This document shows, in pieces, positions 48,741 to 57,287 of a stretch of DNA of 63,652 nt. Every line of letters begins with the position of its first letter. The stretch's first letter is position 1. The DNA lies in contig CAJTTH010000001.1 of assembly GCA_910579125.1 (NCBI GenBank), positions 83,142-146,793 of the forward strand. Direction: 5' to 3'. Made by a program: the position numbers and the translations under genes. The stretch is from an uncultured Oscillospiraceae bacterium (GTDB lineage Bacteria > Bacillota > Clostridia > Oscillospirales > Ruminococcaceae). The notes below the pieces were generated by a model that made no database searches, was not told the DNA's origin, and worked only from the letters and a program-made list of their open reading frames with translations.

Positions 48741-49878
48741 TGTGTGCGTTTTTCCTTGTAAAGATCACTGCGGAGATCAGATAAACAAGCACTGCCGCAA
48801 GCGCGATTATCAATATATTCGGGAGAATATTGTAATCGGGATCGCCGGAGTATTCTCTCAGCGTCTCCATTAGCCAGTACTGCGGGAATATCTTCGCTAT
48901 GCTGCCGACAAATCCGAACTCGATATCTATCGGGAACCACGCGCCGCCGAGCATACTGCCGATAGTCGCGTAGCCTACGCCGACCGTCATGAGCGCGCGC
49001 TGATTGTTGACAAGCAGCGCAAACAGCACTGCAAGACCTACCGAAAACAGCATGAAAAGCTCGTTTATACCGAGCGCGAGCAGAAGCGGCACGGGCATTT
49101 CCTCGCCCGCCGAATACGCGGACAAATTGAACAGCAGATTTGCCGCGGTGCAGCAAAGTATACCGAACAGGCTTATTCCGACAACGTATTCGGAGGACTT
49201 CAGCGACGAGCATTTCATTCGGCTGAACGTTCCCAATTGCCTGTCAACAAGTATCTGATTGGATATAAAAACGGTTATTCCCGAGATCATCATCAGCATA
49301 AAACCGAACGACATATTATAAGCATCTGCCGTTTTTACGCGTCTGTCAGTCTGTGAATTTGTCTCGGCGAGAGTTATTGTATTCGGCGTGCTCTGTGAGG
49401 TCAGCATTTCCGAGAACGCTTCCGCGTTTCCGTCCGCTGCCTGCGAGATAACCGAAATGCCGCGCATATACGAGTTCAAATACGCTTCTATAAACGCGGA
49501 ATTTTCGTAATCGTCAAGAGTGGTTATTTCGAGCTGCCCGGGATTACCGCTTATCATTGCATTTTCAAATTCATGCGGTACTTCTATTATAGCAGAAAGT
49601 TTTCTGTCAATCAAGAGGGTAGACAAAAAATCGTAATCTTCCGTAACAATTTCCATTCCAAGCGAATTTTCAAGATAACCGCGCAGATCCTCCGAAAGCG
49701 CGCTGTTGTCATTATCGATAACGCCCACGCTTATCGTGTCTGCGGCGTAGACCGTGCCGTCTGCGTTTATCTGCCAGTAGAAAACGAGAATCATCAGCGC
49801 GGCAGTTCCGAGCGCCAGAAACAGCGTCAGCTTGTTGCGGAGAATGCTGTTTTTGAATATCAACAATATTTTACTCAT
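48733..49878 (-). CDS. ABC-2 type permease (second)
   Basis: About 381 residues: N-terminal helix, a large outer loop (about 45-200), then five to six helices (FMLMMISGITVFIS onward), the usual ABC-2 export layout. AAGGAG lies 9 bases before ATG 49878, which overlaps the previous gene by 4 bases; an upstream in-frame start is unsupported. With the gene at 49875-50984 it forms the membrane channel of the efflux unit. Confidence 0.9.
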   Translation of the reverse strand: MSKILLIFKNSILRNKLTLFLALGTAALMILVFYWQINADGTVYAADTISVGVIDNDNSALSEDLRGYLENSLGMEIVTEDYDFLSTLLIDRKLSAIIEVPHEFENAMISGNPGQLEITTLDDYENSAFIEAYLNSYMRGISVISQAADGNAEAFSEMLTSQSTPNTITLAETNSQTDRRVKTADAYNMSFGFMLMMISGITVFISNQILVDRQLGTFSRMKCSSLKSSEYVVGISLFGILCCTAANLLFNLSAYSAGEEMPVPLLLALGINELFMLFSVGLAVLFALLVNNQRALMTVGVGYATIGSMLGGAWFPIDIEFGFVGSIAKIFPQYWLMETLREYSGDPDYNILPNILIIALAAVLVYLISAVIFTRKNAHNG

Positions 49879-50984
49879 GTGTTCTTTCTCCTTGAAGACT
49901 TCTGCCTTGAATGTACTTTGATATAGCCGAACGCGATAAGCGCCGCGAATATTACGAGCGACCACACTGTGACGCTCACCGCTCTCTGAGGTCTGGAAAA
50001 GCTCGTTAGATCGAACGCCGCGTCAAGAATGATCCGCGACGGTAAATAATCGGTGATCCCTTCAATATACATATCCTTATGAAATACTCCCGAAAAGAAA
50101 AGCATTATCCATAAGATCGGCATTAAAATCGCCCACGGCTGCATTTTCGAGAACACCAGGTTTAACAGCACACCCACTGCAAGCATTGCCAAGGACGAAC
50201 AGATGAACATCGTAAAAAGCAGCAGATTTTCACCCGCCGTGCTGCAAAAATGCGCTCCGAAGAACAGAGTGCTGACGGTCATAACAGTGCCGACTTGCAC
50301 CAGCACAAGCGGAAGCAGCCCGAGTATCTTGCCGAAATAAACGGCGGTTTTGCTTATCGGCGCGGCGTTAATACGGTCTATCGTGTTGTTGGCGTATTCG
50401 TCGCTGTATACCGACGCGCCCGAGATGCACGAGCCGAAAAAAATTATCACTATCGTCATTGCAACCGCGTAATAATCCATCATAGTGCGCGTTCTGCCAA
50501 AATCGTGCGGCTTTACACAGCCGTCCTCAGACAACTCGATGTTTGCCAACGCCTGCGGGCTCTTTTCCGCGACCGCCGTATATGCCGCGGCCGTTTGATT
50601 ATAGCCGTCTATCAGCGCTTTGACCGTGCGGTTCTGAACGGCGTTCGATCCGTTATAGATCGTTATCTCCGTGCCGCTTAACTTTACGGCGGCGGAATAA
50701 TTTTCGGGGACGCTGTCCAACTCCTCCGAGGTTATCTTCACGGCGTTGACGACCTCTTCCTTGTCGAGCGATACAATAAACTCCTCGAAAGCGTCGGCGG
50801 AATAGCCGCTGCTTTCAATGCAGTACGCGATATTCAGTTCGCCGACAACGGCATCCGAAACCTCGACGCTTTCAAGAAGCGTGCCAAGGAAAAACGCGCA
50901 AAGGCTCGGAAAAAATATTGAAAAGAAGATCGTCGAGCCGTTGCGAAAGCATGAGCGTATCTCGTTTAAAATTACCTGTAACAT
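49875..50984 (-). CDS. ABC-2 type permease (first)
   Basis: 369 residues: one N-terminal helix, an outer domain (about 40-170), then a run of helices with MTIVIIFFGSCISGASVYSDEY, ending in a basic tail SRQKSSRRKNT. Same family as its neighbour, and the pair probably works as a heterodimer with the ATPase upstream. Confidence 0.9.
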   Translation of the reverse strand: MLQVILNEIRSCFRNGSTIFFSIFFPSLCAFFLGTLLESVEVSDAVVGELNIAYCIESSGYSADAFEEFIVSLDKEEVVNAVKITSEELDSVPENYSAAVKLSGTEITIYNGSNAVQNRTVKALIDGYNQTAAAYTAVAEKSPQALANIELSEDGCVKPHDFGRTRTMMDYYAVAMTIVIIFFGSCISGASVYSDEYANNTIDRINAAPISKTAVYFGKILGLLPLVLVQVGTVMTVSTLFFGAHFCSTAGENLLLFTMFICSSLAMLAVGVLLNLVFSKMQPWAILMPILWIMLFFSGVFHKDMYIEGITDYLPSRIILDAAFDLTSFSRPQRAVSVTVWSLVIFAALIAFGYIKVHSRQKSSRRKNT

Positions 50985-50990
50985 TGCCGC

Positions 50991-51944
50991 TCACCTCAGC
51001 TCTCTGCCCGTGAGAGCGATAAATACGTCCTCAAGGTTCATGGATTCGGAGGTTATGCCGCATATCGGCAGGCCGTGTTTTCTTATATGCTCAAGGCAGA
51101 GCGAAAAATCGCGGCATACGGCATTCACCTCGAGTATTATCCGATCCTCGTCAATACGCGCTTTTTTCACGTCGGGGAGACTTGACAATTCGCCGATAAG
51201 CTCATTTGCGGGGAAGTCGGCGCTCATCTCCGTGGAAATTTTCAGCGCCTTGCTGTCGCTCACACTCGAAATAAGCTCCTGCTCCGTGCCGCACGCGACG
51301 AATTTTCCGTGGTCGATTATCGCTATTCTGTCGCATATATCCTCGACCTCGTTCATATAGTGCGAGGTATAAATTACCGTCGCTCCGCGTTCGCGGAGGG
51401 TCTTTATCGAGGCGAGGATATGCTCTCGCGACTGCGCGTCAACGCCGACCGTCGGTTCGTCCATTATTATCAGCTTTGGGCGGTGCGCTATTCCGCACGC
51501 TATGTTCAAGCGCCGTTTCATACCGCCCGACATTTTTTTAGGCTTCATCTTTGCGCGGTCGGACAAGCCCACAAACTCAAGCGCTTCTTTTGCCGCGGAA
51601 TTTAATTCTCTTCCGCGCAATCCGTACAGCGACGCGAAGAATTTCACGTTCTCTTCCGCTGACAAAAACGGATACAGCGCTATCTCCTGCGGCACCATTC
51701 CGATAATGCGCCGTACCTTCTCCTTGTATTTTACAATGTCCATTCTGTCGACCTCGACGCCGCCCTTATCGAAGCCGCACAGCGACGTTATAATGTTCAT
51801 GGTCGTCGATTTTCCGGCTCCGTTAGGTCCGAGCAAGCCGAATATCTCGCGCTCGCTCACCGAGAAGCTGAGGTTATCCACCGCGCAGAAATCGCCGTAA
51901 TACTTTACCAGATTTTGTACTTTAAGAAATTCTTTCATAGACAT
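50991..51944 (-). CDS. ABC-2 transporter ATP-binding protein
   Basis: About 317 residues: Walker A LLGPNGAGKST, Q-loop GMVPQEIALYPFLSAEENV, signature MSGGMKRR, Walker B LIIMDEPTVGVD, VIYTSHYMNEVE, and a C-terminal extension seen in drug-efflux ATPases. ATG 51944 follows AAAGG by four bases; ATG 51938, two codons on, is better spaced and equally possible. First gene of the efflux-plus-two-component operon. Confidence 0.93.
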   Translation of the reverse strand: MSMKEFLKVQNLVKYYGDFCAVDNLSFSVSEREIFGLLGPNGAGKSTTMNIITSLCGFDKGGVEVDRMDIVKYKEKVRRIIGMVPQEIALYPFLSAEENVKFFASLYGLRGRELNSAAKEALEFVGLSDRAKMKPKKMSGGMKRRLNIACGIAHRPKLIIMDEPTVGVDAQSREHILASIKTLRERGATVIYTSHYMNEVEDICDRIAIIDHGKFVACGTEQELISSVSDSKALKISTEMSADFPANELIGELSSLPDVKKARIDEDRIILEVNAVCRDFSLCLEHIRKHGLPICGITSESMNLEDVFIALTGRELR

Positions 51945-51962
51945 ACCGCCTTTCCCGATAAC

Positions 51963-51991
51963 AGTATAGCATATTTTATTTTGTGCGGCAA
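51963..51991 (-). promoter_or_regulatory. Promoter of the ABC-2 / two-component operon
   Basis: TTGCCG (51986-51991) and TATACT (51963-51968) on the minus strand, 17 bases apart; the weak -35 box would suit an activated promoter. The leader is very short (about 15 bases). The 52029-52200 stretch shows no gene. Confidence 0.6.
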
Positions 51992-52207
51992 GTGACTTTT
52001 GATAGAATTTATCCGTGACATTTGTCATTTTGCTCCTATGTCAAGAAAAATAAGAAGCATGGGCGTTTTTGTTTGTAAGAAAGAAAAAATTCTTTTTGTT
52101 GGCGTTTCACAAAAAGTGTCATTCCACAAAAACATAATATCCCGCCGCGTTCGGATACTTTGTTAACATGCGTTTCAAAAAAGGAGAAATATTTGAAATA
52201 AAAGCAC

Positions 52208-52236
52208 TTGAAATAAATAAAAATATATTGTATAAT
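52208..52236 (+). promoter_or_regulatory. Promoter upstream of the hybrid histidine kinase
   Basis: TTGAAA (52208-52213) and TATAAT (52231-52236), 17-base spacer. It makes a leader of about 235 bases before the kinase start at 52482. Confidence 0.75.
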
Positions 52237-52259
52237 ATAATCATCGGATTATTCTTTTG

Positions 52260-52430
52260 ATGGTCGGCTATGAAAAATCAATAAGCAAAATAACCAAAAA
52301 ACATATTAAAAATCAGGGCATACTTGAAAGGAACATTATCACGAAGGAGTTTAAAGAGAATGCACACAAGTTTGTGAGCAACGCAGCCGGGAGCTTTGAA
52401 TTTTCTTTCTTCGGTTCGAGCGGAGCGTAA
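52260..52430 (+). CDS. Possible 56-residue protein in the kinase leader
   Basis: A frame of 56 codons from ATG 52260 (starts MVGYEKSISKITKKHIK, ends EFSFFGSSGA). It is basic, Lys/Asn-rich and has no family match I know. There is no good ribosome site, and the start would be only about 17 bases into the transcript. It may be a leader peptide or leader RNA rather than a true gene. A 7-base-pair hairpin GATATAG / CTATATC follows at 52447-52466. Confidence 0.35.
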   Translation: MVGYEKSISKITKKHIKNQGILERNIITKEFKENAHKFVSNAAGSFEFSFFGSSGA

Positions 52431-52481
52431 ATCATTTGAAAGGGTTGATATAGTCTTTGCTATATCATACAAGGTGTGTTT

Positions 52482-54572
52482 ATGGATAAAGGCTTTGAGC
52501 GGCAATCTGAGACTATGGGCGAAGGCTCGGAGGTTCTTTTCCGCGATATGATAGAGCAAATGCCCGGAGGATTTTTCGTATACCGCGCGGACGAAAGCGA
52601 GGAACTTCTGTATGTGAATGTGGCGACGCTTCGGATATTCGGCTGTGAGACCCGCAATGAATTTGACGAACTGACAGGCGGTACGTTTCGCGGAATGGTT
52701 CACCCGGACGATCTGGAGGAGGTCGAAAACAGTATTAACTCGCAGATATCCGCTGATGCCGATGCTGTGGATTACGTCGAGTACCGCATAAAGCAAAGAG
52801 GCGGTTCAACGCGCCGCGTAAACGATTACGGACGTCTTGTGCATACAGAAGAATTCGGTGATATATTCTGCGTTTTTATTTCAGACGACACCGACCGTAT
52901 GAGAGAACGCGTGGAGCGGCTTGAAAAAGTAAACAATATGCTTGTGCACATCTCCGCGCGCGAGGGTCGCTACCGCAAGGCGATACTTTACGACGCGCTG
53001 TTTTTCTACGAGGTAAGTCTTGCCGAGGACAAGCTGATAACCGCCGTTACGCGTACCCGCGAGGTTGACGTGCTGCCTGTATCGGAGCTGTTCAATTCGT
53101 CAGGAGATCTTGAGGGCGCGTGTTATTCGGATTTTATCCGCAAAGCGTCAAAGCTGGTCGATCTTGCCGATACGGAAAGCTACCTTACTTTTTTTGATAC
53201 GTCAAGACTTATCCGCTGCTGCGAGAACGGTGAGCTGGAGCAAATATACGACAGACACACCACGGACAATCTCGGCAGAACGCGTTTGCTGCGCTATGTG
53301 GTGCTGTTGGGAGAAAGCGCTACGGACGGCGGACCGGTCGCCTTGATAACCGTAAAGGACTTCACCGAGCAGAACGAGCACCGCAGACTTCTTCGCGAAT
53401 CTCTTCAGCAGGCGCGTGCGGCGGAGATCGCCAAGAGCACTTTTCTCGCGAATATGTCCCACGATATCAAAACTCCGCTCAACGCCATACTGGGCTTTAT
53501 CGATCTTATCAAACTCCACATCGGCGACAAAAGTAAGATAGAGGAATATCTTGAAAAAATACGCGTTTCGGGAAATCAACTCCTCAACATCGCGAGCGAG
53601 GCGCTGGAGGTAACGCGAATGGAATCGGGTAAGGCGTCTCTTGCGGAAACAGAGGGAAATCTTTCGGAAATGCTCGCCGAGATCGAAAAATCGCTTACGC
53701 CCGAGATGAACGCAGCAGGTCTGCACTTTACAATAGATACCTCGCGCGTTGTGCGGTTCGCGGTTTTTGCCGACCTTATACGTATTAAGGAGATACTTAT
53801 GCGGCTGCTCGACAACGCCGTGAAATATACCGAACCGGGCGGCTTTGTTTTGCTGCGCGTTACGGAGGACGCAAACGCGGGCGGCTTCGGGCGGTATGTG
53901 TTCACTGTGGAGGACACGGGCCGCGGCATTTCGGCCGAGTTTATGGAGTGGCTGTTCGAGCCGTTCGCGCGTGAGAGCAATACGACCGAAAGCGGAGTTG
54001 TGGGCAGCGGATTGGGTCTGGCAGTCGTCAAAAATCTTGTTAATCTCATGGACGGCGATATTCAGGTTATGAGCCGCGTAGGAGAGGGAAGCCGCTTTAC
54101 CGTAACAGTCGTGCTGCGGCAGCTTGGAGGCGGATCGCCGTCTGTTTCCGCGCTTACGCTGCCGCACATTTCGCTTGAGGGTAAGCGCGTGTTGTTGGTG
54201 GAGGATAACGAAATAAACAGCGAGATCGCCGAAGCGCTGCTTACGGAGAACGGTTTTCTGGTGGAAACAGCCTCGGACGGGGATATCGCGGTGGATATCG
54301 TGAAAAGCTCCGAGCCCGGATATTTCGATCTGGTACTTATGGATATACAGATGCCGCGCATGAACGGCTATGAAGCGACAAGAGCTATCCGCGCACTGTC
54401 CGAGCCGCCGCTCGCGCGGATACCGATAATCGCGCTGTCCGCCAACACCTACCCCGAGGACAGAAAGAAAGCCATAGATGCGGGAATGGACGCTCACGCG
54501 CCAAAGCCGATAGATATGTCAAGGCTTATTGAGATAATAAGCATGGTGTTGGAGCGCCGCGCCGCGGAGTGA
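52482..54572 (+). CDS. Hybrid histidine kinase with PAS and receiver domains
   Basis: About 696 residues, no membrane helix. PAS domain at about 15-130 (PGGFFVYRADESEELLYVN, DDLEEVENSI), a second sensory stretch (150-290), a coiled linker, HisKA with FLANMSHDIKTPLNAILGF, HATPase with DNAVKYTEPGGF, VEDTGRGIS and GSGLGLAVVKNL, and a C-terminal receiver with LLVEDNEINSEIAEALL, the acceptor Asp in LVLMDIQMPRMNGY and the Lys in HAPKP. ATG 52482 follows AAGGTG. No output domain, so a phosphorelay partner is needed; such clostridial proteins are often called two-component hybrid sensors. Signal unknown. Confidence 0.92.
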   Translation: MDKGFERQSETMGEGSEVLFRDMIEQMPGGFFVYRADESEELLYVNVATLRIFGCETRNEFDELTGGTFRGMVHPDDLEEVENSINSQISADADAVDYVEYRIKQRGGSTRRVNDYGRLVHTEEFGDIFCVFISDDTDRMRERVERLEKVNNMLVHISAREGRYRKAILYDALFFYEVSLAEDKLITAVTRTREVDVLPVSELFNSSGDLEGACYSDFIRKASKLVDLADTESYLTFFDTSRLIRCCENGELEQIYDRHTTDNLGRTRLLRYVVLLGESATDGGPVALITVKDFTEQNEHRRLLRESLQQARAAEIAKSTFLANMSHDIKTPLNAILGFIDLIKLHIGDKSKIEEYLEKIRVSGNQLLNIASEALEVTRMESGKASLAETEGNLSEMLAEIEKSLTPEMNAAGLHFTIDTSRVVRFAVFADLIRIKEILMRLLDNAVKYTEPGGFVLLRVTEDANAGGFGRYVFTVEDTGRGISAEFMEWLFEPFARESNTTESGVVGSGLGLAVVKNLVNLMDGDIQVMSRVGEGSRFTVTVVLRQLGGGSPSVSALTLPHISLEGKRVLLVEDNEINSEIAEALLTENGFLVETASDGDIAVDIVKSSEPGYFDLVLMDIQMPRMNGYEATRAIRALSEPPLARIPIIALSANTYPEDRKKAIDAGMDAHAPKPIDMSRLIEIISMVLERRAAE

Positions 54573-54619
54573 TTTCCGCAACAATGTTTTGGTTTTTTGT
54601 TGATTTTCTTCAAAAAACC

Positions 54620-54648
54620 TTGACAAGAATGCACAGGTGTGATATAAT
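54620..54648 (+). promoter_or_regulatory. Promoter of the MMPL-GLUG operon
   Basis: Perfect TTGACA (54620-54625) and TATAAT (54643-54648), 17-base spacer. The leader to 54795 is about 140 bases and contains an imperfect inverted repeat around GACGGGCG and CGTTCGTC (about 54670-54700). Confidence 0.85.
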
Positions 54649-54794
54649 TATATATTATTTGGAAAGTCCTCGACGGGCGTTTATTATCTGAACGTTCGTC
54701 GCGGGCTATTTGTATTTTAGGGCAAAAAGCAACAAAGTCGGTAACATTGTTGCCTTGCACCATACAACCGTACATAAAGAAAGGAGTATTTGTT

Positions 54795-57287
54795 TTGAGC
54801 AATCACACAGACAATTCCGAAAAGCAAAGTCCGCTCGAACGGCTGTCGGCATTTATAGTGGATAAGCGCAAGGCGTTCTATCTGCTGTATATCGGCGCTG
54901 CCATTTTCTGTATATTCTCGAGCGGCTGGACGCAGGTAAACGACGACCTTACAAGCTATCTGCCGGACACGACCGAAACGCGTCAGGGACTTACGATCAT
55001 GGAGGAGGAGTTCGTCACGTTCGGTTCGAGCCGCATTATGGTGGACAATATCACCTACGCCGCAGCCGAGGAGCTTTCGGAGCAGATAGAGAGCACCGAG
55101 GGCGTAAAGTCCGTCGAGTTCGACGGCACGGAGGAGCACTTCAAGAACGGCGCGGCGCTGTTCTCGATAACCTACGACGGCACGGCGACCGACGAGGTGA
55201 GCATTGACGCGCTTGCCAAGGTCGAGGAGCTTCTTGACGGCTACGACGTGTATGTCACGGGCGACACGGGCGATTCCGCGTCGGCGGGACTGGCAGCGGA
55301 AATGCAAGTCGTTATGGTGATCGCCGTTGTCATTATTCTTCTGGTGCTGCTGTTCACCTCTCATACATATATGGAAATACCCGTGCTGCTGGCGACATTC
55401 GGTATGGCAGCGCTTATGAATAAGGGCACAAACTTTATCTTCGGAGAAATATCGTTCGTATCGGATTCTGTTGCGGTAGTGCTGCAATTGGCGCTCGCTA
55501 TCGACTACGCGATAATCCTTTGTCACCGCTACACCGAAGAACGCGCTCATCTGGAGGCGCGCGAGGCGGTCATAATCGCGCTGTCAAAGGCGATACCCGA
55601 GATTGCGGGCAGCTCTATGACAACGCTTTCGGGTCTCGGCGCGATGTGCTTTATGCGCTTCGGTATCGGCAAGGACTTGGGTCTCGTGCTTATCAAGGCG
55701 ATAATACTCAGCCTGCTTGCGGTATTTACGCTTATGCCGGGACTGCTTATGAGCTTCAGCGGACTTATCGACAAGACGCACCACAAAAACTTCGTTCCGC
55801 AGATAACGGGTTGGGGCAAGCTCGCGGTAAAAACGCGCTTTGTTATGCCGCCGCTGTTTGTTCTGCTGATAATCGCGGGCTTTATTTTCTCGAACAAATG
55901 CCCCTACGCCTACGGTCAAACGGGACTTACCACCACACGCAAGAACGATTCGCAGATAGCGACTGAAACGGTCAACGGCACATTCGGCAGCGTGAATACG
56001 CTTGCGGTACTCGTTCCCAACGGCGATTACGAAAAAGAGGGTCAGCTTCTGCGCGAGCTTGAGAGAATGTCCGAGACCGACACCGTTCTCGGTCTGGCAA
56101 ACGTTGAGGCAATGGACGATTACGTCCTCACCGATAAGCTCACGCCGCGTCAGTTCGCCGAGATGACCGACCTTGATGTTGAGGTCGCGCGGTTGCTCTA
56201 CTCCGCCTACGCGGTGAATATGGAGACCTACGGGCAGCTCGTTTCGGGAGTGGACGAGTACGGCGTGCCGCTTATAGATATGTTCATGTTCCTCTACGAT
56301 CAGATGGAGGAGGGGTACGTTACGCTTGACGGCGAAATGGCGGACACAATCGAGGACCTGCACACGCAGCTTTCCGACGCCAAATTACAGCTGCTGGGCG
56401 AGAACTACAGCCGTCTTGTGCTTACGCTGAACCTTCCCGAGGAGAGCGACGAAACGTTCGCGTTTCTCGATACCCTCCACGAGACCGCCGCAAAGTACTA
56501 CCCCGAAAACAGCTTTCTCGTAGGCAACTCGACCAGCGACTTTGACCTGTCAACGTCATTCGGCGACGACAATCTGCTGATAGGCGTTCTCACGATCGTG
56601 TTCGTTGTGCTGGTCTTGATATTCACGTTCAAGTCCTCGGGACTGCCCGTGCTGCTTATTCTGGTAATTCAGGGTTCTGTCTGGATAAACTTCTCGTTTC
56701 CGTATCTGCAGCAAGAGCCGCTGTTCTTCCTGAGCTATCTTGTAGTAAGTTCGATCCAAATGGGCGCGAATATCGACTACGCTATCGTTATCGCAAACCG
56801 CTATGTCGAGCTGAAGCAGATAATGCCGCCGAAAAAAGCGGTCGTCGAATCGCTCAATCAGGCGTTCCCGACTATCGTGACCTCGGGTACTATACTGGCT
56901 TCGGCGGGCGTTCTTATCGGATTTCTGTCGACCAACCCCGCAATATCGTCTATCGGCGTTTGCCTTGGACGCGGTACGCTCATTTCAATCTTCCTTGTAA
57001 TGGGAATTTTGCCGCAGATACTGCTGCTCGGCGACGTTATTATCGACAAGACCGCGATAACCCTCAAGCGCCGTCTGCCCGTGCAGAGCCATACGGGTAT
57101 CATGCGTCTTGACGGTCATGTCCGCGGATATGTGGCGGGCGTTGTTGACGGTGATTTCAGCGGACTTATACGCGGCACGGTAAACGCGCAGCTTGAATCG
57201 GGTGCGCTTACGCATGACGAAACGGCAGCGCTGACTGCCGAGTTTACGGGAGAGGAGGGTACTTCCGATGAAAAAGTTACGGAATAA
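54795..57287 (+). CDS. MMPL/RND-family membrane transporter
   Basis: About 830 residues in two similar halves, each with one helix, a large outer loop and five to six helices. The proton-relay motifs of the family are present: LALAIDYAIILCHRYTEE in the first half and MGANIDYAIVIANRYVEL in the second (the GxxxDY-type pattern). It begins at TTG 54795, 8 bases after AAGGAG (54781-54786). Related proteins in Firmicutes (YdgH/YdfJ type) are exporters of lipids or drugs. The end overlaps the large surface-protein gene by 20 bases, so the two are made together and probably act together. Confidence 0.9.
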   Translation: MSNHTDNSEKQSPLERLSAFIVDKRKAFYLLYIGAAIFCIFSSGWTQVNDDLTSYLPDTTETRQGLTIMEEEFVTFGSSRIMVDNITYAAAEELSEQIESTEGVKSVEFDGTEEHFKNGAALFSITYDGTATDEVSIDALAKVEELLDGYDVYVTGDTGDSASAGLAAEMQVVMVIAVVIILLVLLFTSHTYMEIPVLLATFGMAALMNKGTNFIFGEISFVSDSVAVVLQLALAIDYAIILCHRYTEERAHLEAREAVIIALSKAIPEIAGSSMTTLSGLGAMCFMRFGIGKDLGLVLIKAIILSLLAVFTLMPGLLMSFSGLIDKTHHKNFVPQITGWGKLAVKTRFVMPPLFVLLIIAGFIFSNKCPYAYGQTGLTTTRKNDSQIATETVNGTFGSVNTLAVLVPNGDYEKEGQLLRELERMSETDTVLGLANVEAMDDYVLTDKLTPRQFAEMTDLDVEVARLLYSAYAVNMETYGQLVSGVDEYGVPLIDMFMFLYDQMEEGYVTLDGEMADTIEDLHTQLSDAKLQLLGENYSRLVLTLNLPEESDETFAFLDTLHETAAKYYPENSFLVGNSTSDFDLSTSFGDDNLLIGVLTIVFVVLVLIFTFKSSGLPVLLILVIQGSVWINFSFPYLQQEPLFFLSYLVVSSIQMGANIDYAIVIANRYVELKQIMPPKKAVVESLNQAFPTIVTSGTILASAGVLIGFLSTNPAISSIGVCLGRGTLISIFLVMGILPQILLLGDVIIDKTAITLKRRLPVQSHTGIMRLDGHVRGYVAGVVDGDFSGLIRGTVNAQLESGALTHDETAALTAEFTGEEGTSDEKVTE

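Noticed and set aside
52300..52440. A cyclic-di-GMP riboswitch before the hybrid kinase
   Set aside because: A few bases (GCAACGCAGCC) recall the class I core, but the conserved flanks and tetraloop helix cannot be placed.
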